The notes beneath the pieces were generated by a model. That model had not been told where the DNA came from, did not search any database, and saw nothing but the letters and a program-made list of their open reading frames with translations. The position numbers and the translations under genes were made by a program. Positions 13,955 to 21,454 of a DNA stretch of 30,354 nucleotides are shown in pieces; the first letter of the stretch is position 1, and every line of letters begins with the position of its first letter. The stretch covers positions 1 through 30,354 of the forward strand of contig NZ_JAEDCO010000019.1 in NCBI RefSeq assembly GCF_016294135.1, read 5' to 3'. This DNA comes from Methanobrevibacter ruminantium (lineage in GTDB: Archaea > Methanobacteriota > Methanobacteria > Methanobacteriales > Methanobacteriaceae).

Positions 13955-14776
13955 TTAACTAATCTTTCTAATTAATACAGAAGTGTTGTTTGTTTTTCCT
14001 TTAGGAAGCAACATAACTTCCTGATGGAATCCTCTTGTATCCTTTTCAGTTACTGGAGAGTAAAGAATAGCTCTCATACCAGTATATGTTCTGTAAAGAA
14101 CCGGAGTCTTCTCATCAACAACATCCCAAACATTTGCAAATACCCTATCCTTAGGTTCAGCAAATGCCGCAATCATCAAGATGTCATAGTCCAAGTCTGC
14201 AATAGTCTTTTCATTACCTGTTATAATCTCAATGCTTTCATCAAGACCTAAACGTTTTAAGACTTTTCTTGACAAGTCAGCAACTTCAGGATCCTGTTCA
14301 ATACCAATACATTTGCATCCAGTTACCATATTAAACATGATTATTGTTAATGGCAAAGGACCGCTACCTAAAAATACAAATGTCTTGTTTTCATTGAATT
14401 TAGCCAATTGCATTTCATTTTCAATAAGGCCAATATACCTGTCATAAAAATGGAATGAATCCAAAACAGCTTTGGGATCATCAGATTCCAAAATTTTCAT
14501 AGCATTTTCACGTTCTAATCTTGCACCGATATAAACATAGAACTTACGAATCAACTTCAATGCTTTATTCATTTTCTCATCATCAAGAATATGCTTTGCA
14601 GAGTCAAAATCTATTTCCTTGTCATGGGCAATTACTTCAATATCATCCAAGATCTTTGTAATCTCCCCAATATCAGTGCCATCCAATGCAGAAATGCCCT
14701 CAGTATCCAAATCTCCATAGCTTGAAAGCTTATTCGCAATCTCTTCAATTGTTCCCCAATATTTATAACAACTCAT
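13955..14776 (-). CDS. Archaeal nicotianamine synthase-like protein (thermonicotianamine synthase family)
   Basis: Encodes 273 residues. It closely resembles the Methanothermobacter enzyme MtNAS as I remember it: the MSCY start, IDF-SAKHILDD at about 56-66, ALKLIRKFYV at about 72-81, F-FY-RY (Tyr111, Tyr114), GSGPLPLT at 137-144, AEPK at 206-209 and YRTYTGMRAILY at 228-239. MtNAS joins aminocarboxypropyl groups from S-adenosylmethionine to glutamate, giving a nicotianamine-like metal chelator; its role in archaea is not settled. GSGPLPLT and Glu160 form the SAM pocket of the Rossmann domain. This protein stops soon after NNTSVLIRK, about 25 residues earlier than MtNAS. It sits between a nickel/peptide-type ABC importer and a metal ATPase, which supports a metallophore role. 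Upstream is a GNAT gene on the same strand, 157 bases away. Confidence 0.9.
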   Translation of the reverse strand: MSCYKYWGTIEEIANKLSSYGDLDTEGISALDGTDIGEITKILDDIEVIAHDKEIDFDSAKHILDDEKMNKALKLIRKFYVYIGARLERENAMKILESDDPKAVLDSFHFYDRYIGLIENEMQLAKFNENKTFVFLGSGPLPLTIIMFNMVTGCKCIGIEQDPEVADLSRKVLKRLGLDESIEIITGNEKTIADLDYDILMIAAFAEPKDRVFANVWDVVDEKTPVLYRTYTGMRAILYSPVTEKDTRGFHQEVMLLPKGKTNNTSVLIRKIS

Positions 14777-14933
14777 TTTATCACATAAAATCTATTAAAA
14801 AATAAAAAAATCGTTTATAATTAAATTTGTATTTTAAAGTATAAATTAAAAAATATAAATTTAATTTTAATTATTATTTTGTAATTAAAGCAATATATTT
14901 TAACTTATATTTATTAAAACTAATTTTATTAAA

Positions 14934-15452
14934 TTATTTGCTTGATAAGTTCTTTACCATATGGACTGTCTGAAGCTCATTATTTGTATCCCATGTTACA
15001 TTGAATCCTACTTTTTTCCAAAAATTAAATCCTGCTTCAAGATTCTTATGTGTATGCAAATAAATCTCATTGAAGTTATTTTCACAGCAAAACTCCTCAA
15101 CAACATTATATAACTGTGTAGCTAATCCACAACGCCTATAATACTTATCTACAAAGAGTCTCCAAATGCTTGCTGTGGATTCCTTAGAGTACAAATCCTG
15201 AAATTCCATAAAGTTCTTATCATACTGCCTAACTGCTATGGTAGCAATGATTTTTCCATTATCACAATCTTCAACATAAAACAGACTGTTTTTCTTGCAA
15301 TCTATATAATACTTGTTCAAGTCTATTATGTCCTTATGCCAAGAAGGAATGTAACCATAGCCATATTCAGATCTTATTTGAGAAAACAGGAAATTTCTCA
15401 CTCTAATTTTTGCATCACAATCATCAGACAATTGCTTTATGGTAAAATCCAT
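14934..15452 (-). CDS. GNAT-family N-acetyltransferase
   Basis: Encodes about 172 residues. The acetyl-CoA-binding motif RRCGLATQLYNVVEEF (a variant of RxxGxG/A) lies in the middle, preceded by the strand IWRLFVDKYY and followed by NEIYLHTHKNLEAGFNFWKKVGF, the usual end of the GNAT fold. Substrate is unknown. The start at 15452 is preceded by AAAGTGAT; an in-frame GTG at 15461 lies inside that ribosome-binding site. It is placed between the last ABC transporter gene and the nicotianamine synthase on the same strand, so acylation of a metallophore amine is conceivable, but ordinary protein or antibiotic acetylation is equally possible. It has two adjacent cysteines (EFCCEN), not a family hallmark. 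Confidence 0.85.
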   Translation of the reverse strand: MDFTIKQLSDDCDAKIRVRNFLFSQIRSEYGYGYIPSWHKDIIDLNKYYIDCKKNSLFYVEDCDNGKIIATIAVRQYDKNFMEFQDLYSKESTASIWRLFVDKYYRRCGLATQLYNVVEEFCCENNFNEIYLHTHKNLEAGFNFWKKVGFNVTWDTNNELQTVHMVKNLSSK

Positions 15453-15540
15453 TTTTATCACTTTAAATCATTTTTAAAATAATAATCCATGCGAAAAACA
15501 AAAATTAAAATTCTTAAAAATAAAAAAAATAAAAAAGATA

Positions 15541-16155
15541 TTAAATGTGATTAATATCATCAAGATAAATTACTTCATCACAAATAATATCCATTAAATC
15601 CCTATCATGGCTAACAACAAGCAAACCCATGTTTCTTTCCTTGACAATCTTTAAAACTGATTCAAAGATCTGAACTTGAGTGATTGCATCAAGCATAGTG
15701 GTCATTTCATCAGCTATTAAGAATTTAGTCTTTGGATTTAAAGACCTTAAAACTGAGAATCTTTGCAATTCACCACCGGAAAGCTCTGCAGGCCATCTGT
15801 TTAGCCAAGATTTTTGAATACCGAAGTCTTCCAACAAACCATCAGGAACATCCCAAGATTCCTCCAAGACTTCATGCATCTTCCACTTAGGATTCATAAC
15901 CTTTTCGGGATGCTGATAAATCAATTGAACAGGGTTAAAACCGCTTTTAGGGATTTCATTTCCATCCAATCTCACTTCACCATCATATCTTTTAATGTGT
16001 CCAGCAAGTATTTTGCATAAGCTTGATTTACCGCTTCCACTGTCTCCAAACAAACCTAAAATCTTCTTATTGTCAATGGTTATGTCAACATCCTTCAAGA
16101 TTTGCCTAGATCCTGAACTATATTTGAATGAAATATTTCTACCAGTTAACTCCAT
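15541..16155 (-). CDS. ABC transporter ATPase, second subunit (NikE/DppF-like), short form
   Basis: Encodes 204 residues of the nickel/oligopeptide importer ATPase group. Walker A GDSGSGKS is at 37-44, the Q-loop IYQHPEK near 79-85, the signature LSGGELQR at 125-132, Walker B FLIADE at 145-150 and the switch His in VVSHD. After Walker B it has MTTMLD where PTSALD is usual. It ends soon after the ATPase core, without the C-terminal oligopeptide/HPY extension that its partner keeps, so it is about 50 residues shorter than typical. The gene starts 5 bases after the end of its partner, with GGGGAG upstream, so the two are surely co-transcribed. Confidence 0.88.
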   Translation of the reverse strand: MELTGRNISFKYSSGSRQILKDVDITIDNKKILGLFGDSGSGKSSLCKILAGHIKRYDGEVRLDGNEIPKSGFNPVQLIYQHPEKVMNPKWKMHEVLEESWDVPDGLLEDFGIQKSWLNRWPAELSGGELQRFSVLRSLNPKTKFLIADEMTTMLDAITQVQIFESVLKIVKERNMGLLVVSHDRDLMDIICDEVIYLDDINHI

Positions 16156-16160
16156 ATTAT

Positions 16161-17105
16161 CTACTCCCCATATTTAAAGCATCTGACCCTCTTATTCTCA
16201 TCAATAGGGAATAAGAACGGCCTTTCCTTATCACAATTCTCCAACTTATGAGGACAACGTTCATAATATGGACATCCTACTGGAATCTCACCATGCAATG
16301 GCTGATGCCCTTTAGTTAGTTCAAAACCATTATGAGGCAATGCCTTATAAAGGGATTTGGTATATGGATGAAGCAAATTCTCTCCTTCACCACTGAAATC
16401 ACTTGCATTTGCAACTTCAATAACATAACCTGAATAGAAGATTGCTATTCTGTTTGCAACCTTCAAAGCAGCATCAATATCGTGGGTAATAAGCAAAACC
16501 CCCACATTATCTGCTGCCATCTGTCTTAAATGATTCAAGGTTTCCTCTACAGACTTTTCATCCAATCCTGGAGTTGGCTCATCCGCAATTACAAGCTTAG
16601 GATTTGTAAGAAGAGCTGTTGATACAAGAACCCTTCTTGCCATACCACCAGACAATTGGAAAGGATACATGTCATCCACTTCCTCAGACAAGCCATATTT
16701 CTCGAAAATAGCCCTTTGCTTAGCTCTTTTCTCCTTCTCCTCAGCTTCATCAGCACATTCACCAATAACCTGGTCTGAAACCTTCATTAAAGGATCTAAA
16801 AAGTTAACAGATTGGGGAATCAAGGCAATCTCATGACCACGCAATTCCTTTTTCAATTCATCTGTTAAAACATCCCCCTTATAGACCATATTACCAGATA
16901 AATTAGCGTTGTGAGGCAGAATACCAAGGATTGCATGTGCAAGAAGACTCTTACCAGATCCGCTTGAACCTAAAACAGCAACGATTTCGCCTTCCTTAAT
17001 ATCCAAAGTCAAATCAGTGATAACCTTAAGCTCTCTTTGATTCAAACCTTTGACATATTGGGTAAATGAAATGGAAATATTTGAAACATTAATTAAATCA
17101 CTCAT
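16161..17105 (-). CDS. ABC transporter ATPase, first subunit (NikD/DppD-like)
   Basis: Encodes 314 residues. Walker A GSSGSGKS is at 46-53, Q-loop LIPQ near 95-98, signature LSGGMARR at 151-158, Walker B LVIADEP at 171-177 and the switch His in LITHD. The C-terminal oligopeptide-transporter domain carries four cysteines (278, 284, 291, 309) in GCPYYERCPHKLENC and VRCF, a pattern of Opp/Dpp/Nik ATPases reported to hold an iron-sulfur cluster in some members. It powers uptake through the two permeases encoded just upstream. The start has TAGGTGATAAT before the ATG, and 8 bases separate it from the permease gene. Confidence 0.92.
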   Translation of the reverse strand: MSDLINVSNISISFTQYVKGLNQRELKVITDLTLDIKEGEIVAVLGSSGSGKSLLAHAILGILPHNANLSGNMVYKGDVLTDELKKELRGHEIALIPQSVNFLDPLMKVSDQVIGECADEAEEKEKRAKQRAIFEKYGLSEEVDDMYPFQLSGGMARRVLVSTALLTNPKLVIADEPTPGLDEKSVEETLNHLRQMAADNVGVLLITHDIDAALKVANRIAIFYSGYVIEVANASDFSGEGENLLHPYTKSLYKALPHNGFELTKGHQPLHGEIPVGCPYYERCPHKLENCDKERPFLFPIDENKRVRCFKYGE

Positions 17106-17113
17106 ATTATCAC

Positions 17114-17974
17114 CTAATCATTTGCACTTGCTGGATCCAGCATCTTCTTGATGTTCTCTCCTGCAATATCAAACAATAATACAAGAATCAATAATGCCAA
17201 CCCAGGGAATAAAGCTAACCACCAATTACCAGTTGCAAGGTATTTCATGGATTCAGACAAGATAATACCGATAGCCGGTTCATGTGGAGATAATCCGAAA
17301 CCTAAGAAAGTTACACTTGCCTCGTGCATGATTGCATGAGGGAAAATCAAGATTGTACCTACAATCACTTGAGTGATAACCAAAGGTAAGATCTGTTTTC
17401 TTGCAATCCAAAACTTGGATTGTCCTAATTTTTCTGAAATTGTAACAAATTCTGAAGTTTTAATACGTTTTATTTCAGCTCTAAGCACTCTTGCAAGAGA
17501 TGTCCAGTGAGTGAATGCAACACCAATCAATACACCGAAAGCACCTCCACCTAAAGCAATGGATATAAGGATAATAAGCAAGATGTGTGGAATGGATAGG
17601 AATACATCTATCAACCATGAAACAAAACTGTCCAAATGCTTATTGAAACTTGATAAGAACGCTAAGGCAACAGCAATGATACTGCTTAAAATGGAAGCGA
17701 AGAATCCTATTTGAACACTTAATCCTAAACCTTTTAAGGTACGGATAAACATGTCCCTACCTAACCAATCTGTACCGAAGATATGCTCCAAGGAAGGAGG
17801 TTGGTTCATCATGGTCCAGTTGGTAGTGATGCTTTTTGGGTCAATGAAGAAACTGATAACAACAACCAAAATCAAGATGAAAGTGGATAAACCTATTGCA
17901 AGCAATGTTTTGGTCCTCAAATTCATGTTGCCTAAAACATCAAACTTATTCACTTTATTGACTGACTCATCCAT
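17114..17974 (-). CDS. ABC transporter permease (NikC/DppC-like)
   Basis: Encodes about 286 residues. An N-terminal membrane helix (TLLAIGLSTFILILVVVISFF) is followed by the segment HIFGTDWLGRDMF, diagnostic of the DppC/OppC/NikC side, then five more helices. The ATPase-coupling loop has EFVTISEKLGQSKFWIARKQILP, the EAA-type motif. I start it at the ATG at 17974, with GGAAGGTGAGG upstream; an in-frame GTG at 17983 falls inside this site. The start codon overlaps the end of the upstream permease gene by 8 bases (ATGGATGA), so the two are translationally coupled. Family substrates are nickel, nickel-chelates, dipeptides or oligopeptides. Confidence 0.92.
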   Translation of the reverse strand: MDESVNKVNKFDVLGNMNLRTKTLLAIGLSTFILILVVVISFFIDPKSITTNWTMMNQPPSLEHIFGTDWLGRDMFIRTLKGLGLSVQIGFFASILSSIIAVALAFLSSFNKHLDSFVSWLIDVFLSIPHILLIILISIALGGGAFGVLIGVAFTHWTSLARVLRAEIKRIKTSEFVTISEKLGQSKFWIARKQILPLVITQVIVGTILIFPHAIMHEASVTFLGFGLSPHEPAIGIILSESMKYLATGNWWLALFPGLALLILVLLFDIAGENIKKMLDPASAND

Positions 17975-18959
17975 CTTCCTCACCTTCCCTGATTCTTGGG
18001 TCTACAAAGTTATAAAGGATATCTGCAATTAAATTCCCACAATAAACAAATATTGCACTGAATATAACAATACCCAACAATAGTGGGACATCACTTCTCA
18101 AACCTGCAGAAACCGCTGCCTGACCAATTCCAGGATACATGAAAACCTGTTCAACAAGAACGGTTCCACCAAACAATTCGCTGAAAGACAAGAATTGCAA
18201 TGTGATAGCAGGCAAAAGAATGTTTCTTACACCGTGCCTTTTAATCAAAGTCCATCCATCTTCCCCTCTTGCTTTTGCAAAAAGGAAATAATCAGTTGAC
18301 ATGACTTCAATAAGCTTGTCACGAGTATACAATGCAATTGATGCAACACCTAAAATGCTCAAAGTGAATGCCGGCAAGATCAAATGCCTTAACCAATCCC
18401 AAAATGAAACATCCTGACTCAATGCACCAATCGGCACTCCGCCACTTACAGGGAATAGTCCTAAATAAACACTGAATACCATTACAACAAGCAATGCAAT
18501 CCAAAATGTAGGGGCAGATTGCAATATGTAACAATAGACTTTCACTGCCTTGTCTACCCAAGTGTCTCTTTTAAATCCTGCAAGAATACCTAATGCAAAA
18601 CCTAATACACCGGAAATCAACCAAGATGTTAACATCAAAATTAATGATGCTGTGAACTTTTCACCAATAACATGCAATACTGGAGTCCTATAAATTAAAG
18701 AAGTTCCAAAATCACCAACGATAATATTTCCTAACCAATTCAATAGTTTTTCAGTAATCGGCTGATTTACACCCCAATAAGCTTCCAATTGAGCAATTTT
18801 TTCAGGGCCTACAACCATATTGGAAATATAAGCGTTTACTGGATTTATAGGAGACATGTCAATTAATATAAAACTTAATAATATTACAACAACCAATAAT
18901 ATAACAAAACGGACAAGCTTATATCCTAAAAATTTAAGTATTTTCTGTTTATCTAACAA
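17967..18959 (-). CDS. ABC transporter permease (NikB/DppB-like)
   Basis: Encodes about 330 residues with six membrane helices: one near the N-terminus (FVILLVVVILLSFILIDM), the signature region PVNAYISNMVVGPEKIAQLEAYWG typical of DppB/NikB, and five later helices. The coupling loop STDYFLFAKARGEDGWTLIKRHGVRN matches the EAA motif. I prefer the TTG at 18959, because GGGAGG lies 7 bases before it; the in-frame ATG at 18974 overlaps that ribosome-binding site and would add only MGGYF. It forms the membrane channel with the next permease and shares an operon with it and both ATPases. Confidence 0.92.
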   Translation of the reverse strand: MLDKQKILKFLGYKLVRFVILLVVVILLSFILIDMSPINPVNAYISNMVVGPEKIAQLEAYWGVNQPITEKLLNWLGNIIVGDFGTSLIYRTPVLHVIGEKFTASLILMLTSWLISGVLGFALGILAGFKRDTWVDKAVKVYCYILQSAPTFWIALLVVMVFSVYLGLFPVSGGVPIGALSQDVSFWDWLRHLILPAFTLSILGVASIALYTRDKLIEVMSTDYFLFAKARGEDGWTLIKRHGVRNILLPAITLQFLSFSELFGGTVLVEQVFMYPGIGQAAVSAGLRSDVPLLLGIVIFSAIFVYCGNLIADILYNFVDPRIREGEEDG

Positions 18960-19336
18960 AAAATAACCTCCCATAAAAATTTACACATAGTGAACAATTA
19001 AATTTGAAAATCTAATAATAATAATATAATAACTCTAAACTCATAATAAAATAAAATCAATAAACATACTCAAAAAAATACAATTTACCCATATCTTTCC
19101 TTAATGCATTAAAAAAGCTTAAATAAACAATATTTTTAGAAATTATAATCTGAATATAAAAATTGGAATTTAAATATGAAAACTATAATCTAAATATAAA
19201 TACATCTATAAAATTTTCTTTTATTGAAAGTTGAAAGGAAACTAATTCTTCATTTGAATAAAAAACTTAAAAAAATTAGAAGGAAGTAGAAAAAGGTTTT
19301 TGAAAACTTTTCCTACCTCCATCACTTATACATTTT
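18960..19336 (-). other. Spacer between binding-protein and permease genes
   Basis: About 375 bases without a gene inside the transporter cluster, unusually long for an operon junction. It holds a strong hairpin next to the binding-protein stop (separate entry) and an AT-rich remainder where TTATATTATT-like sequence near 19020-19035 could give the permease genes their own promoter. No copy of the AAAAAGTA operator was found here. Confidence 0.45.
19282..19320 (-). terminator. Imperfect long hairpin after the binding-protein gene
   Basis: GGAAGTAGAAAAAG (19282-19295) pairs with CTTTTCCTACCTCC (19307-19320) with two mismatches and an 11-base loop. It starts 17 bases past the stop codon at 19337. 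It could end transcription partly or protect the binding-protein message from decay, giving more binding protein than permease, as hairpins do between malE and malF in enteric bacteria. Confidence 0.5.
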
Positions 19337-20944
19337 TTATGCTGTAGAGTTAGTCATGGTCCAGTCATATATGTTACTGAATAAGTCTCCTCCGTGAGGT
19401 TGCAATAGAGCAGTGTCATTGGAAATGTCCACTCTATCATTTACAAAGTAACCGTATTTGATTTCACCTAACCATAACCAGTTTGCATCACCTTTAGGTG
19501 AGATACCAGTGGTACCGTCCCAGGATACTGCAGACCAATCTTTGTATGAAGCTTCACAGGATTCAGCAAATGCAGCATCCATGTGAGCGTCTACAGCACT
19601 GTTGTTTACTCTTGCAGGGTTGAAGTCAGAAGAACTGTAGTATTCTCCGTACATGTCAGAAGGATCTGTGGAACCGTATCCCCAGAGAACTCCTTGAGAG
19701 TATTGATTTGGATAGATTTCATCCCATTCAGCACCGACAGGTTCAACTTCAATACCGAATTCTTTAGCTTGTTCTGATAATCCTAAAGCTAATGCTTGTC
19801 TTTCTGGAGCATTTGCAGAGTAATATACTTTGAATGATGCTTTTGTACCATCTTTTTCTCTTATTCCGTCACCGTCAGAGTCAACCCAACCAGCTTCTTC
19901 TAAGGTTTTGTTAGCAAATGCAACGTCACCGTCTTCAATTGCTGCTTCTGGGTTAGCCCATGGTAATTGATGAGCAATACCGTCGTAGGAAGGAACACCT
20001 AATCCGTTTAATGCACCATCAGCTAATGCAGTTCTGTTAATACCATAGTTCAATGCTTTTCTTATTGCAATGTCTGCAGTTACATTGTTACCAATGGTGT
20101 AGTTATCTTCTGGAGATACTTCACCAGTATCAGGTACACTTGGCAATGAAATACCACGAACGTCAATTGTGTCCATTAAGTACATGGTGTATCCGTCAAC
20201 CTTTTCCTTACCGTATTCAAGAGGTACAGCTACAATATCAGCTTCTCCGTTTTTAGCTAAGTTGAATGCTGCTTCGTTTTGAGCAAAGAGAATGGTTATT
20301 TTTTCGATTTGAGGCATTTTACCATAGTAATCAGGGTTTTTCTCTAAGATTACTTGTTGACCTTTATCCCATTGTACGAATTTGTATGGTCCAGAACCTA
20401 TAGGGTTTTCACCATAGGTTTCATTGTTATAGGAATCAGAAGGTACAATACCGATGTAAGCTAATTTATCCAAGAAAGTGGAATCAGATTTGTTTAAATC
20501 AAATTCTACAGTGTAATCATCAATAGCTTTAGCTTCATTTAAAGCAGTTAAGTCTAAGCTTGCACCACTTTCTTTTGCGGCATTGAATGTGAATGCTACA
20601 TCTTCTGCAGTAAGTGGTGTACCATCGGTAAACTTGACATCATCTCTTAAGTTTACAGTATATTTCTTATAATCACTAGAAATATCATAGTCTGTAGCCA
20701 AATCATTTGAGTAAGTACCGTTTGTATTCATTTTAAGTAAGGTACTTTGAATCAATGGCTCTGCATAATAGTTCCAACCTGCAATTGGATCGAAACCAGC
20801 TTCTGGTTCCCCTCCATGACTGTAAGCCGCAACTACAATTTCACCAGGCCCTCTTTCATGTGAGCCCCATCCCATAAGAAGAGCTCCACCAATGAGTACT
20901 AGAATAATTGCGATTACCGCACCAATTATATATTTTGTATCCAT
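19337..20944 (-). CDS. ABC transporter solute-binding protein (family 5, NikA/DppA-like)
   Basis: Encodes 535 residues. An N-terminal hydrophobic segment (IIGAVIAIILVLIGGALLMG, about 5-25) serves as signal anchor; no lipobox Cys is seen. The mature part is a family 5 extracellular binding protein: YAEPLIQSTLLK, then LRDDVKFTDGTPLTAEDVAFTF at about 97-118, IGSGPYKFVQWDKG, and AIRKALNYGINRTALADG. These proteins bind nickel, nickel chelates, haem or peptides on the outer face of the membrane and hand them to the permeases. With a nicotianamine synthase downstream, a metal-chelator complex is the most attractive ligand, but peptides cannot be excluded. The ATG at 20944 follows GGAG. AAAAAGTA operator half-sites lie in its promoter region. 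Confidence 0.92.
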   Translation of the reverse strand: MDTKYIIGAVIAIILVLIGGALLMGWGSHERGPGEIVVAAYSHGGEPEAGFDPIAGWNYYAEPLIQSTLLKMNTNGTYSNDLATDYDISSDYKKYTVNLRDDVKFTDGTPLTAEDVAFTFNAAKESGASLDLTALNEAKAIDDYTVEFDLNKSDSTFLDKLAYIGIVPSDSYNNETYGENPIGSGPYKFVQWDKGQQVILEKNPDYYGKMPQIEKITILFAQNEAAFNLAKNGEADIVAVPLEYGKEKVDGYTMYLMDTIDVRGISLPSVPDTGEVSPEDNYTIGNNVTADIAIRKALNYGINRTALADGALNGLGVPSYDGIAHQLPWANPEAAIEDGDVAFANKTLEEAGWVDSDGDGIREKDGTKASFKVYYSANAPERQALALGLSEQAKEFGIEVEPVGAEWDEIYPNQYSQGVLWGYGSTDPSDMYGEYYSSSDFNPARVNNSAVDAHMDAAFAESCEASYKDWSAVSWDGTTGISPKGDANWLWLGEIKYGYFVNDRVDISNDTALLQPHGGDLFSNIYDWTMTNSTA

Positions 20945-21290
20945 AATAAGACTCCTTAAGTTAAAAATAAAATATTAAACAACAATCTTAAAAAATGAAA
21001 ATTTCAATAACAAAATTTTCATTAAACAATAGTAATAATAATATTAAAATTGTTATTAATTTAATACTTTACACTAAATAATTATTACATACATATATAA
21101 AAATATTTCTAAAAAAAGTAATACAAAATGACTTATTTTTGGCTAAAAAGTATTAATTATTACTAAAATCAATTTTATTTAAATATTAGGTAATAATTTT
21201 AAATTTTAAAAAGTATTACTCGTTAGTATTACAAAATAAGCAAAAATAGATAGAATAGTAATACCATAATTTACTATGAATAGTGAACTA
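20945..21290 (-). promoter_or_regulatory. Promoter region of the binding-protein gene with AAAAAGTA sites
   Basis: Three AAAAAGTA half-sites, all in the same orientation, are at 21113-21120, 21145-21152 and 21208-21215. The first runs into GTAATAC (21118-21124) and the third into GTATTACT (21213-21220). Two more cores, AGTATTAC at 21225-21232 and AGTAATAC at 21257-21264, lack the A-run. A TATA-like TTTATATAT (minus strand) lies at about 21092-21101, so the first site abuts the promoter on its upstream side. These are the same elements as the palindromes at the metal ATPase promoter, in weaker form. The remaining 21291-21454 is AT-rich and probably holds the mch terminator. Confidence 0.6.
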
Positions 21291-21454
21291 AAATATTAAA
21301 AAATTATCGAAAAAAAAGATAGGATAAAATTAAAAAAAGTTAAAAAATTATTAAAAAACTAAGAAAAAAAATAGAAAATTAAGAAAAAAAATAGAAAAAG
21401 AAAATAGCTAATAATAGCATTTAAATTTTAAAACACTAAGAATAAACACTAAAT

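Noticed and set aside
9661..18974. Prophage or genomic island bounded by integrase or att sites
   Set aside because: No integrase, tRNA or flanking direct repeats were found, and base composition does not change visibly.
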